DNA from: Acanthopleura granulata
Lineage: Eukaryota > Mollusca > Polyplacophora > Chitonida > Chitonidae
NCBI GenBank assembly: GCA_016165875.1
Contig: JABBOT010000034.1
Coordinates: 2,850,799-2,914,798, forward strand
Direction: 5' to 3'
Length of the DNA: 64,000 nucleotides
This document shows, in pieces, positions 11,691-23,233 of this stretch (positions are counted from its first letter, which is position 1; the number at the start of each line of letters is the position of its first letter). The notes beneath the pieces are model-generated. The model saw only the letters and a program-made list of their open reading frames with translations. It was not told the DNA's origin and did no database searches. The translations under genes were made by a program, and so were the position numbers.

Positions 11691-13994
11691 CTTAGTGATG
11701 TTAAATGTAATATACTTGGCGCCAGTGGTCTAGAATTACTTAAATCCTGTTTATGTCGTCCGATTTAGCACAATATGATATATTATGACATAGTATCCAC
11801 ATGGCGACGGGCACGTATACATGTCACCATTTTTCGAAAATATAATTTCTTCGGGCATATCTTTCCTTCTCTTTGTGTGATATAGCATGGAATGCACTGC
11901 ATACGTTAACTGAGGATGTACCCAACATTTATGCATGGCGATCGTGAATTGCAAATCAAACCTAATAGAGGAGTAAAGAATTAGCACGTCACTCAAATGC
12001 CAGTCATTCTTCCCATGCCTAAGACAAAGAACGGCGGAGCTCAATTCTTTTCTGCATGTATGCACGTTAAGTGTAAATGTGCTGTTAGAGCAGCCTGTGT
12101 ATTACCTCACTAAGCCCGGTTTAACGACTACACTCGTTTTAGCGGTAAACTACCCTTATTACGAGAAACGCCTGATGTGTATAGAATTCACATATTATCG
12201 CACATGGTGATACTCCCGTAACGGTTGTGACGAAATTGTTCGATATTTATTTCCATCCAAATTATGTAGTAATTTTCTTTAATTAAAACAACTCATGCTA
12301 CTACTGTTCACGACACGTATAATTTTATTCACCAAAAGGCCTACAGTAGCAGCTCGCTAAGAAATATGCGTGATTGCACATAAGTTTTATAGCGGATATG
12401 GAAGCCATCTCAAAATATAATTTCCTTCACTGAATGGAAAAAAAGCCATCAGAAGACTCCAAGGACGGCGTTTATGCGTGAGTCCTTTGGGTGAGATCAG
12501 CCTGACCAAGCGCTGCAGTAGGCCATGAAAGTGAATATGTCAGTTTACTTCGGTGAACCTCTCACCGCTCCTCTGGAACTGGCATGGTCAAAGTGGATCT
12601 TACTTGTGAATATATTTAGTCATTGCAAGACCTCTTACACGACCATTGTAACTGATATTTTAAGTGGAAATGACTAGCAGTTTGCAGCCATTATGACCAT
12701 TATTTCACTGTGGAAACACCTGGCAGCTTGTTGGCAACTTATATCGATGCCTATTTTTTTAATTCGTAATTTTGTCGGAAGTTTTTTAACAGTGTATGTA
12801 CAAACTTGCCAGACACCACGTGAGTCCTGTAGAACACCGTCTGGTGAATTAGTTTTCAAAAAACAATTGGGCACTTTAAATTTTTCAGGAAAATAAACGA
12901 ATTTGGACTTCCTGTGGCGGGCCAGCACCTGTGTTAAGATGACGTAATGGTGTGTGCTATCGGGAAACGGAAATTTCGAACCACGTAAATGGCTAAGACA
13001 TTAAAGAATGTATTTTGTTTTCCTTTGGGTCATGGTGTCTTCGGAGAAATACGTTGCTAAAAGAAGAGAACATGTTTATACAACCTATACCTAAAAGAAA
13101 GAGCTTTATTTATGGTTAAATAAAAAATCTCAACTTTCTGGTGGAAGTGCTCGTTTTTTGAGTATTTAATAGTTAGACATCCAAGACTGAGAAGCCTTTT
13201 TAGGCTTTTTAACAGATTTCTTACGTCACGGTGCTTAGCTTTGCAAAATAGCTCTTCTGTCTTTGAAGGTAAAACAAAAATGTTGTAGGCAACGTAATGG
13301 AGGGCTTCACTGGGGACCCCAGCTCTAGTTGTGGAATGTAATTTCGGCTTACCAGGCCTCTCGTTTGAGCCGCAGAGAAGTGAGGCTGAGAGCAGTATTT
13401 CAACCGACCACACATCAAGCTCAAGTGAGTGGGAGCCGAGAGTTCTGGCTTTGACAGGGTGAATCTGTGAAAGGACAGGTTGCGCTCTCTGCCTTCAGGA
13501 CATCGCAATCCGGACACATTTTGGCAGCCCACAGCCACTCATGATGTGGCCCTCTTGTACATCTCAAACTATTCCCTTTTAGAGTTGGCTTTCACAGAAC
13601 TTAAAATCCACGATTATCACGATGTACGAACATATTTCGCTGAGACTGGAAATGCGCGTTAATGAAATGGTAGGAGTAAGACCTTAAGAACAGTGACGTC
13701 ACAATGGATGTTCAAGACGAAGAAAGGAGGATGTTCATTGGACAAACTTAAAACATGGCGGGACTTTCATTGTGCCCCGAATAGGTAGATTTTGTAAAAA
13801 AAATGACGATGTTTAAAATAGTTTGTTTCTATTACGAAACCTCTAAAAATCTATAAAAAAAAATGGTATTCCCCACAGTTTGCATAGCTCTTTCATTTAA
13901 GGTGTAGGTTGTATAAATGTGTTCTTTTCCTTTAACATAGAACGAAGTCACCTTCCCTTTAATTTACTTAACGACATCTGACGGCGTTTATCCG
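11691..13994. other. No gene recognised
   Basis: No convincing exon. A consensus cAMP-response palindrome TGACGTCA occurs at 13694-13701, which is expected by chance at some frequency. Confidence 0.45.
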
Positions 13995-14400
13995 GCAGGC
14001 TTATTCATGCCGGTTGTCAGCGGATCTAGCTTGATGTATCGACTGTTCTGAATATTCCACCGACGGTGCTGCTCGGACTGACCTGATCTGGGTACCACTG
14101 GACAGACGAACACAGCTGCCAGAGACAAGAAGATACTTAATTACTGTGGTAGAGCTGGAAAATGTCGGGCAGTCAAAATGCCAGAGGGATAATTTATAAA
14201 TGGCCAGCCAATTTTCCAATAATTATACAACAGTGGCTCGTCACTGGATAGGTTGCGAGCAAACGGGACACAGTCGTGGGACGGACTGCATAAAGTGTGA
14301 TAAGAAATTTGATGTGATATAGTGTCAAGCGGTTCTCATACGGCTGCATCCGATGAGAGACTGATAGATGTGTATCGTGCCGCGTTAACGAGGAACCTTT
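13995..14400 (-). repeat. Module C, copy 2
   Basis: One of the best copies. The recurring - strand frame reads LSLAAVFVCPVVPRSGQS, then EQHRRWN, then IQNSRYIKLDPLTTGMN, and stops with TAA after KPAG. The segment before the hydrophobic stretch is in another frame because of an apparent 4-bp indel shared with several copies. The tctggcag just before the conserved block also resembles a splice acceptor, so this could be an internal exon. Confidence 0.7.
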
Positions 14401-14649
14401 CTAAAGACGAATAGTACACTGAAAGCAGGGAGCATGAAATTGTCAAAACCTAATGTATTTGCTTATCGGGGATCTTTAGATCAGGGACCAAACCTTGAGA
14501 AGCAAGAAATGTTTGCAGTTGTATTTAACATTTACACGTTTAATGACAGCCGTGACCTTACATAATAGGAAATGTGATACCCCCGTTCGGACGGATAATG
14601 TAGTAACCAGTCGATGTTGTATCACTTATGTTACAGGCATCCATACTGG

Positions 14650-14903
14650 TGCATTTATTTATTCATTTGATGGGTGTTTTACGCCATACTCAAGAATATT
14701 TCACTTATACGACGGCGGCCAGCATTATGGTGGGAGGAAACCGGGCAGAGCCAGGGGAAAACTTACGACCATCTTCAGGTTGCTGGCAGACCTTCCCACG
14801 TACGGCCTAGAGGAAGCCAGCATGAGCTGAACTTGAACTCAGAGACGGCGTAGGTGAGAGGCTTCTGGGTCATTACCCTGCGCTGGAGTGCTAACCGATA
14901 CTG
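14650..14903 (-). mobile_element. tRNA-derived SINE, nearly full length
   Basis: On the + strand: TTTA tail, gggtgttttacgccatactc, acttatacgacggcggccag, central block, then tRNA-like head ending tgctaaccgata. The last part of the head (sequence usually ending cggaggcc) is missing. Confidence 0.85.
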
Positions 14904-15179
14904 CTCTAAAATTAACTGATAATAATGCAAATTTTTCAACCGATTCTGTAGTAATTTTTAGTCGATAATGTAGTAACTTCACTTGTAACCGATGCTGTAG
15001 TAAATTTTTAGCTGTAATGCACATTACTATTGTACAAGAACGTTTTTACATTATCGATTGCTTTTACAACATTTTCGGTCAGTATTACAACAATATCGGT
15101 CAAAAAGTGATACAATAACGGGTTGGTTACTTCAGTATACCTGGTACATATTACATCATCGGTGGCAACATACCCCGTT

Positions 15180-15560
15180 GTATGGATTGTATGCAGACAA
15201 ATCTTCAGTGATGGGAAACGAATGAAGACTGGCTCAGAACAGACAGGAGGAGGTACGATAAGGCGCTGAAACTGCCCACGGCTAGCACTGCCCGTCGCAG
15301 ACAGAAATCAGTTAGTTTGTCTGTTGCAACTATCAATCATCACATGACAGCAAACCGCAAATTCCGTCATCGGCATTAGAGTTATCCGAACAGAAGGCCA
15401 CATACAGACCTGTTTGGTTTCCAACATTTATTATTTTTCACAGATTTTTTCCTTTTCTTTGAACACCATAAAACCTGAGAAAAAGTTTGCCGTCTCCTCT
15501 TCCAAGGGCCTAATCAGGCTTTAATTTTCTACGTTTATGTTTCTTTAAAAGATAGGCCCT
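15180..15560. repeat. Duplicated segment G, copy 1
   Basis: Shares ordered words with 58790-59200: gataaggcgctgaaa, acagcaaaccg, gttatccgaaca, ccaacattt and aagggcctaatca. The order and spacing match over several hundred bases, so this is a diverged duplication rather than a short repeat. No coding sequence is recognised. Confidence 0.6.
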
Positions 15561-16123
15561 AACAGTAAGCAGAATTGCATGATGAACCAATATTACAGAA
15601 TGTGAATATAGTACACCTTGTCCGGCGTTTGTTATTCTGCTTGCCGCGCGAGACATTTAGCAGGCACATTTGTACACAATGGTTGTTTCCTAACCTACGA
15701 AGTACTTTCTGACAAGTAGGTGGCAGAGACTATCAACTTGGTAGAGATCGCAACATATAGTTTCAAACGCTAGAATATATTTGCCTCGCAACAACTCAAG
15801 CCTTAGTCTGCAGTTTCATAATGGTGGTCATAACATTCCACGCTGCAAGGTCAGGTGGACCACGCTATCTATAGATGAAGTATGTGGTACATATACGATC
15901 GATGGGTATTCTCATCAACTTTTTAAAAGTGTTTAATTTTGTAATATTATTACAAAATTGTGCATTAAAAACAAAATCACATTTTCGCAGAATTGACAAC
16001 AGGCTGGAACACACGATCCCCTGATCAAAACCTTGATTCGCTAACCATTACACTAAACTCAGAAAAGCGACATTTATTCAGTACACATCAACGTAGACGA
16101 TAATGTCGTGAAAATCAAAAGGT

Positions 16124-16127
16124 TCAT

Positions 16128-16166
<39 letters not shown>

Positions 16167-16416
16167 TGTGATTGGTGTTTTACGTCGTATTCAAGAATAT
16201 TTCACTTATACGACACCGGTCAGCAATAATGTGGGAGGAAACCAGACAGAGCCCAGGGGAAGCCCATGACCATCCGCAGTTTGCTGGAGGGCTTTCCCAC
16301 GTGCGACCAGGCAGGAAGCGAGCATAAGCTGGACCTGAACTCACAGCAACCACATTGGTGAGGGGCACGGGAATATAACGCCGTGCTCGTGTGCTATTCC
16401 GTCGATCACGGAGGCC
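16124..16416 (-). mobile_element. tRNA-derived SINE with long (TTTA)n tail
   Basis: Begins with about eleven TTTA units (16124-16167), the reverse complement of an (AAAT)n tail. Then come ggtgttttacgtcgtattca, the central block and a tRNA-like head ending cacggaggcctcc. The long uninterrupted tail suggests a younger insertion than most copies here. Confidence 0.85.
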
Positions 16417-16884
16417 TCCAAATGAAAAGAGAATTTTTTTTTTAACTATGGAGGAAGTGGTGACCCAAAAAGATATTCTACACGACGATCAAACTCAGTG
16501 AAATGCAAGTCCACTTCCCTAATGGCTAAATGGCATCTTGGATAGATCCCAGACTGCACAAATTTGAAAAAAAATGAGCAATTGGGTATTTTCCTCTGAT
16601 TCAAAAATTGGTACTATTGTGTAAATTCATATATACTGATACATTTCATATGTCGAAATTAAAGAAAAAAAGTAATGCAGGAATTTGTTTTTCGTGATCA
16701 GTTTCTCGCCCTGTCATGCCTCATTTTTTCCGAGTCGTGTCTATGGTGAGTAATTGAAAAAGTGTAGATTGCAAACACCGAATACTTTCAATACGCCAGT
16801 CACCTATTGGTTATGTTTTACATTTTATATTTGTATTTTGTATCGTTTTCCTCCCATTGCTTATTACATGATGCTATGGGTTGT

Positions 16885-17040
16885 ATAAGTTGGTAGTAAT
16901 TATCTACTTACATGAACAGTTGAAGTAATGTATTAACCCATGTAAACTCGCAACAGACCTTGTTTCACTGGTTAAGTGTGATCATTTGCCAAACATCGCA
17001 ATGTCAATGCCATCGCTGCTTTTGTTTTACTCAGTCTTTT
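16885..17040 (+). repeat. Dispersed repeat H, copy 4
   Basis: Contains ctacttacatgaacagttga, ccatgtaaactcgcaaca and the 3' block (caatgtcaatgccatcgctg) that also occurs in the copy at 7.0 kb. Confidence 0.65.
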
Positions 17041-17394
17041 ATATTACGTTATTGTCTTTGTTCTTACCAAAAAAGCAGGGTGGTGTGGAGTCAGAATATC
17101 GTCACCGTCTTCAAACCCCGATGGTGTGGCGTACAGCAAGAAAAAGCGGATATATCCAAGAAAATATGTCTGTGATAGCTGAGTTTTTTAGTCGCTATAG
17201 TTAACATTTTAATTATATTTTTTAACGTTTAAAATTTAAATAATTTCGTTCAAAATTTGGGTAACATGATTCAGAGCCTTTCGAATGCAACAGAATTTTT
17301 TTTAAACAAATGTGTTTAGTAACAAATGTCGTGGTAAAAATAAATCTGTTTCTTTTGTCTTGGTGGACCTGACGGTTGTGTCTGAGACGTGACA

Positions 17395-17745
17395 ACTATA
17401 AACTATCCAGTGCACAAGATCATCATGCAAGTGTCGACGTTTAAATCTAGCCCACTACTTCACTTCCGCAGGTAGATACCTGATATTTTGATATTTTGAC
17501 GCCATTCTGTCGCCGTGGACTTTCAGGATAATGGCAGGCTCATCAAGTATTGTCTCGCCGATAGATTGTTGCTGTTCACAGAAATTTCCTCTTCGGGACG
17601 TGGTAATTTGTCACTATCGCCAGCTGAAATTGGTGCCGTTTACACTCGCCTTTACCAGCCGTTGTGGTCACGTTTAAGTTGGCCAACTCTCACACTGCCG
17701 TCGCTGTTCTCGTTTTGCTCTCAATGCTGTAGTTACATTCGTTGA
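17395..17745 (-). repeat. Module D, copy 1
   Basis: Shares gataatggcaggctcatcaa, tagattgttgctgttcacag and cttcgggacgtggtaatttg with the D modules at 36.6, 39.7 and 50.7 kb. On the - strand one frame gives ISAGDSDKLPRPEEEIS and then NNLSARQYLM. Comparable strings recur in the other copies, so the segment may derive from a coding exon. It is followed on the + strand by module B. Confidence 0.6.
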
Positions 17746-17769
17746 GTGTTGCGATTCTGTGTCTAACTT

Positions 17770-18200
17770 AAGGTCTTGCTCTATATGACAAGCACAGGTT
17801 GATATTGACATGCAGACCACCTAGACTCAAAGGACGGTCAGCTATCAGTATAAGGAGTTCAAGTCAGATCTTTCAACAATCAATCCACGTTTGTGTACTC
17901 ATCTCGATGGAATAACAAAGGTGGCTATGTACGGTTCGAGTGACCATCAGTCGCTTGCATTATCAGTCAAAGACAGGCGTCTGGTGACCGCCTTGTATAG
18001 CACAACAGTCTCGCTATATTACAAAAAGACATTCCAATCATCCACACCAGAATTACCAATGATAAAGAAAATTTAACAGGATAGCATGGACAGTTCAGAA
18101 AATGTCATTGTTGTTACTGTAATTACTCTACCCTCATATGGGCCATCACCAACCCGACTGCTACCTCCATTTATGCGAACAATAGATGTCCTCGATCCAA
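17770..18200 (-). repeat. Module B, copy 1
   Basis: Aligned with the B copies at 32.8, 38.7, 41.9 and 47.5 kb through gttgatattgacatgcagac, cgagtgaccatcagtcgctt and gtgaccgccttgtatagcac. The - strand frame gives fragments such as YKAVTRRLSL and GPYEGRVI that match other copies but contains stops. It is a decayed relative of the array units further right. Confidence 0.6.
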
Positions 18201-18269
18201 GTATGCCGTGATTACACAGGTACGTCTGTTTCAGTTTCTACATCGTTATAATTGCCACATGGTCATGCA

Positions 18270-18410
18270 CACGTTACTGTGAAATCTGACCTCATGTCAG
18301 TTTATCTCAGTTCGGGTTTCATTCTAACTTTCAATGTAAGTGTTCATCAACGTAAACGCCTCATGGTTACAAAATACATTCAGAAGTTAAATCCTGTCTA
18401 TTAGACGTCA
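18270..18410 (-). repeat. Dispersed repeat H, copy 5 (inverted)
   Basis: Reverse complement of the H family: gtgaaatctgacctcatgtc, tatctcagttcgggtttcat and caatgtaagtgttcatcaac. It lies directly after module B copy 1. Confidence 0.6.
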
Positions 18411-18591
18411 CTTGTCTAGAATTCCACGTAATGCTGTGTTTAAACAGCAGGACATCAGATAAATGATACTACTACCATCGAAAATCATTTCAGCTGTACT
18501 TAACACACAGCCTCAGCAGACGGCGTGACATCTGCCATCATACAAATGTTACAGTTCATGTGATGTCTCGTTGCTTACTTAATACAATTAT

Positions 18592-18855
18592 ATGCAGAAG
18601 TTATTAAAGAGTAATCTTCATCAAGTTCGATCTTTCTCATTAACCAAAGGGCATACTGGTGGTCTGCTACCTGTAAACAACCCGTATGTAACGAAGGCTA
18701 TGAAAGATATATATTCACCTTCGCTGCATTTAAGGGACGCTACAGATTTTCCAAATCGTACACCTTATCTGGACTTGTACCCGTACAAAGGCCACAATAA
18801 CTTTCTCTCACGTCGACTTTACGACAAGAGGGACGGTTTTGATTCTTTCTGTTAA
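18592..18855 (+). CDS. Unrecognised open frame of 87 codons
   Basis: An ATG-initiated frame rich in Tyr, Pro, Leu and basic residues, with words such as PYLDLYPYKGHNN. It has no signal peptide, membrane segment or motif I know. It could be a chance open frame or part of an exon of module F, which begins just downstream. Confidence 0.15.
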   Translation: MQKLLKSNLHQVRSFSLTKGHTGGLLPVNNPYVTKAMKDIYSPSLHLRDATDFPNRTPYLDLYPYKGHNNFLSRRLYDKRDGFDSFC

Positions 18856-18979
18856 TGCTGTGAATTACGTCTAGTTGGATAGCAATTTACCGACTGGTCC
18901 TGCATATAGCGTATACATATCTCGACTTGCAGCGTTCTTAAAATCCTGTGTGATGATTTCAATCAATGTCACAAATTAT

Positions 18980-19224
18980 TACTGCAAAAACTAGTGTGTC
19001 AAGTGTAGTCCGTCAAAAACCTTCTCTCTAAGTTTCTTAAATGTGAAAATGAGCGCGCCTCTCTTCTTGGTAAATAGGGACGGAGTGTTCAGAATTTCTG
19101 AGACACTGCTTTATAATTGTGTTTATTTCCTCTTAAGCTGGCACTAGGGGCTGTATATTTATTGTGTAGAGTGTGTCACGTTGAATATATGAACAGCTAC
19201 AATCAAAGCGCATGCGAGATACAT
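18980..19224 (+). pseudogene. Module F copy 1, left part, cut by LINE
   Basis: From about 19090 to the LINE this aligns with 46090-46285: cttaagctggcac with cttggctggacac, cacgttgaat in both, and caatcaaag in both. The 46-kb copy continues without interruption into sequence found here only after the LINE (24768 onward). This is therefore the left flank of a module F copy split by the LINE. A hydrophobic stretch (LKLALGAVYLLC near 19133) corresponds to the signal-peptide-like segment of the 46-kb copy. Confidence 0.6.
19216..19224. repeat. Target-site duplication, left copy
   Basis: GAGATACAT immediately before the LINE 5' end, repeated exactly at 24768-24776 after its 3' end. Confidence 0.8.
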
Positions 19225-19227
19225 GCC

Positions 19228-19377
19228 CCCGTGGAGTTCCCGAGAGTGAACAGAATAGGGCCCCAGTTCTCTAGGCAAGCTTGTCGTACAAGGCGACTAA
19301 TCTAGAGCTCTCCCGTGTGGTTCCGGTGAATAGAATAGTTCCACAGCCTCTCCGGGCTTGTTGTACAAGGCGAATAA
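19228..19377 (+). repeat. Tandem 5'-UTR monomers of the LINE
   Basis: Two imperfect units, 19228-19300 and 19312-19377. Each runs from cccgtgg/cccgtgtgg through gtgaa(c/t)agaatag to cttgt(c/t)gtacaaggcga. Repeated 5' monomers carry internal promoters in some LINEs, and that role here is inference. Confidence 0.6.
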
Positions 19378-19604
19378 AAGGGGCAACATGTTTGCCGTGG
19401 GTTGCGACCCGTGATTGGGGAGGACGGGATCCTGGTGACTGAGGGCGGGTAGATCTTGCGAGATCCTCACGCCCAACACTCCACTTCGGCCCTTACTTCT
19501 CCAACAACGGGCGGTCGAATGACCCGCTCCGATCAATCGGCTGGTCACGCCTTGCCCCTGCATCGTTCCAAAATTTCTGCATATCAACACTCTTTAGAGA
19601 ACAA

Positions 19605-20650
19605 ATGAAGAGTGAACAAAAGCCGGCCTATAAAATTTATCCTTTTCTTTTAAAAAGGGCTTTACAAGGTGTGGCAGGTACTTTAAAAAACCTGAAAAAC
19701 TACCATCCGGAGACATTCTTATCGAATGTCTCCGGAAACAACGATGAAAAAATTTGTTATCATTCAAGAAAATTTCCGATATATCTGTTTTTACATCCCC
19801 TCACAATACCTTGAACAGCTGTCAGGGAATAATACGTGACAGGGATGGGGATATCCTCGACATATCTGAAGAAGAAATCTGTACAGAATTAAAACCACAG
19901 GGTGTTGTCAGAGTGAAGCGTTTCACAACAAAAAAAGCTGGCAACATCCTCAAATTAAACACATACGTTTTGAGCTTTAATAGCACCTCTCTAACATCAT
20001 AAATCTACACTGGGCCGTATAGGGTTAATGTGGATTTATAGATACCTAACCTAACGATGTTTCACTTGCTAAAAATTTGGTCACGGCAAAGACCAATGCA
20101 AAAATAAGCTGGTTTGTTTCTGATGAGGCACTGAAGGTCATGATGGTTTTGACTGCACAGTTAAGTGTTGCAATTGCGGTGGAGATGACATGTCCTCCTG
20201 TAAGAACTGTCCTTTTTTCATTAAAGAAAAGCAAATAATCAATTTAAAATCTAAAAACAACATTTCCTATCAGGAGACCCGCAAATGACCTCGCTTTCTA
20301 GTATTTCACCGCAGACTTCGTTTGCCAATATTGTCAATCTGTTGCAACTCAAACTTCCTTGACTTGGCCCATTGGAAACGACAAACCTAGTTCGATCTCT
20401 TTTGAATCTTCGGCTCAACCTGTCCGGAACTCTTGTTCAACCCAGACCACCTCAGTACAAGAAATAAAACCAGTAAACGATGCAGAACAAACTCATAAAC
20501 CTGAACCTCAGTCCTCTAAAAATAATGATGACAAAAACAAATCCAAAAACAAATTTCAAAGTAATAATATTAAAACCAGTAAACCGAGTGGCCAAACACA
20601 ACGTCAATGACCTCAAGGAATTTGACAGATCATCAAGGAACGACAGGATC
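19605..20650 (+). pseudogene. LINE ORF1 (gag-like RNA-binding protein), broken
   Basis: The frame opens at the ATG at 19605 (MKSEQKPAYKIYPFLLK) and shifts near 19700. It continues in the 19754-20002 frame, which has the family's PHNTLNSCQGIIRDRDGD and EEICTELKPQGVVRVKR blocks. It is then interrupted again. At 20055-20235 one frame carries three zinc-knuckle remnants: CFTC...GHGKDQC, C...GTEGHDGFDC and CCNC...CKNC, with in-frame stops between them. The tail to about 20650 is polar and Ser/Asn/Lys rich, as is usual for such ORF1 C-termini. The product would coat element RNA. Not functional as it stands. Confidence 0.75.
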
Positions 20651-20847
20651 TCAAGTGTTCTTAAGGACACTTGATATCCTGTCCAAACATTTACTAAGTT
20701 TGGATCGTTGAACGTTGTCCCTTCAACATTAGATACGGATGTGATGGGTACATCACCCGCACCAGGGAGATCTTCCAGCCGATCTCCAAGGAAGGGTCGT
20801 CCTCAGTCCAGACATAAAGAGAAATTTCCTATACGCCTCCCACCGTA

Positions 20848-21504
20848 ATGTCTGCATACGACAAAATTATACAATGGAATTGGCGAGGTCTTAGGGTTAA
20901 TTTTATTGAAATAACACAGCTGGTCCAATCATTAAATCCTATTGCCCTTTGTCTTCAGGAAACTCACCTGAAGACATCTGACAAAGATAAAATAACAGTC
21001 AGAAATTATTCACTTTATAGTACATTAGGTTATAAAGAGATGCGAGCTTCAGGCGGCTCCTCTATCTTCATAAATAACAATATTATCCACAGTGCTGTTG
21101 CTCTGGATACAGAGCTTAAGGCTGTGGCCGTTCGTATTTCATTGTCTACGTCAATCACGTTGCGTTCGGTTTATATTCCTGCGAACATTTCTTTGTCAGC
21201 TTTCCAGTTGCATAATTTGAAAGAACAATTACCTACACCGTTCATAATAATGGGAGATTTTAATTCCCATAACCCCTTATGGGGAAGTAACAACATAAAT
21301 AATAAGGGCAAGGTAGTAGAAGATTTTTTAACCAAGGAGGAACTGTGTTATCTCAGTGGTGGTTCTAATACCCATTTACATATTGGTAATGAAGCTTATT
21401 CTGCTATCGATCTCACTATCACCGATCCATCACTTCTCCCGGATTTTTCTTGGAGAGTGCATGACTGCATCTTTGTGGCAGTGACCATTTTCCTATTATC
21501 CTAG
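20848..21504 (+). pseudogene. LINE ORF2, endonuclease domain
   Basis: Apurinic/apyrimidinic-type endonuclease that would nick the target for target-primed reverse transcription. It starts at ATG 20848 with the family signature IQWNWRGLR. Visible catalytic motifs are QETHL (metal-binding Glu) and GDFNSHNPLWGS (Asp/Asn), and the AIDLTITDP block is present. The final SDH motif is read only in the next frame (GSDHFPI near 21475), so a frameshift lies at about 21465-21480. The linker to the RT continues in shifted frames and contains a TGA near 21987. Confidence 0.85.
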
Positions 21505-22114
21505 AGCATCTCATTTCTAATTCTTTAGAACGTGTAGCTAGGTGGAAGTTCGGTAAAGCAGATTGGATCGCATTTGAGATGTTCTGTGTGGCTGATATCA
21601 CTCCACAGACTCTCAATGCAGCAGATGATTCCATATTAAAATTTAATGAGCCTATTTTACCGCTGCAAATAGAACTGTCTTTAAGACCTCGACGAGTCCA
21701 AAATACAAAAGTAAACCCTGGTACGACAATGACTGTCGTAAAGCCATAAAGGACCATAAAAAAGCTGAACGCAAATTCAATCTTTGCCTTGCTGATAATA
21801 ATTTAAACCAGGTTCGTATATTTAGAGCTAAAACTCGTCGATTACTTAAGTCCAAGAGACGATCTTGTTGGCGGAACTTTGCTTCAGGCATTCCGTCCAA
21901 AACACCAGTGCGTAAGGTCTGGAATATGGTTCAGAAACTTAACGGCAAAAAAAAAAATAAAGCAAAAGTCTATCCCTTGAAAGATTGAGATAATATACTA
22001 ACTTCTCCATCCGATATAGGTAATAAATTAGCTGATACAATTTCTGAAAAATCTTCTTCTGAGAATTATCCATTAGAATTTGGGCATATTAAAAGCCAGA
22101 AGGAGAAAATTAAA

Positions 22115-23233
22115 TTGCCCTTTTCTTCGAAGAAGTTAGAAGATTATAATCGTGTTTTTAATATAGATGAACAAAAAACTGCATTGAGAAAGGCACACGA
22201 TACTGCATGTGGTCCTGATAAGGTATATTATAAGTTTCTGAACCATTTACCACCTGAACCACTTGGGACTCTTTTGGACTTGCTGAATGATATTTGGATA
22301 ACTGGTAATTTTCCTCCCTCATGGAGGGAGGCATGTATTATCCCGGTTCCCAAACCGGGTAAGGATCAAACTGATCCACATAATTACCGTCCCATAGCTC
22401 TTACCAGCTGCGTCTGTAAGACTATGGAACGGATGATAAATGACTGACTTCTTTGGTTTCTTGAAACCAGCAAGTTACTATCTAATATACAATGTGGTTT
22501 TCGTCAAGGTAGATCCACTATGGATCACCTTGTTCGATTCGAAACCTATATTCGTGATGGTTTTATTACTAATGAACATGTAGTGTTTATATTTTTTGAC
22601 CTTGAAAAGGCCTACGACAAAACAGGGAAATATGGCACTTTAAAAGACCTCGCGGATATGGGATTTAAAGGCCGATTACCAATATTTATATCAAAATTTG
22701 TATCTGATCGTCAGTTTAAGGCACGGGTTGGGTCCACTCTCTCTGACTGTCATGAGCAGGAAATGGGTGTACCCCAGGGCAGCATCCTATCGCCTACTTT
22801 GTTCAGCATAAAAATTAATAGCTTGGCTAAAACCGTGAAATCTGGTACGAGGTTTCTCAATTTGTGGATGATTTCCTGATGCTACCGTGTTAAAAATATG
22901 AATAATATCGAACGTCAGTTGAAGTTTTGCCTCAAAAAGATCAAGAAATGGGCAACCGAAAACGGTTTTAGACTTTCAACGTCGAAAACTGTCGGTATGC
23001 ATTTTTGTAATAAACGGAAACTTCGTCTTCACCCCGAGCTTAAATTTTGTGGTGAACAGATCAAAATTGTTGGAGAAACTAAATTTTTAGGTATAATATT
23101 TGATAATGAGCTATTTTTTATACCTCATATTAAAATTCTTAAAGCTAAATGTACAAAGGCTCTCCATATACTTAAGGTCGTGACTGAGGTGCTGACCGAT
23201 CAGTTTTGCTTAATTTATGTCCTTCTCTGGTGA
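22115..23233 (+). pseudogene. LINE ORF2, reverse transcriptase domain
   Basis: Polymerase core in canonical order: GPDKV, PVPKPGKD...NYRPIALTS, an in-frame TGA at 22445-22447, GFRQGRSTMDHL, FFDLEKAYD, GVPQGSILSPTLF, FVDDF and KFLGIIFDN. The catalytic YADD motif is FVDD at 22861-22872, which keeps both Asp residues. It lies in a frame shifted relative to the preceding block, and the frame returns near 22880. Domain order and spacing are as in the I superfamily. At least one stop and two frameshifts inactivate it. Confidence 0.9.

Noticed and set aside
13694..13701. TGACGTCA cAMP-response palindrome.
   Set aside because: A single 8-bp match without a recognised promoter or gene is not evidence of function.
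14495..14830. 111-codon + strand open frame ending in HLYDGGQHYGGRKPGR-like sequence.
   Set aside because: Its second half is simply the SINE at 14650-14903 translated; the same words appear wherever that SINE is read in this frame.
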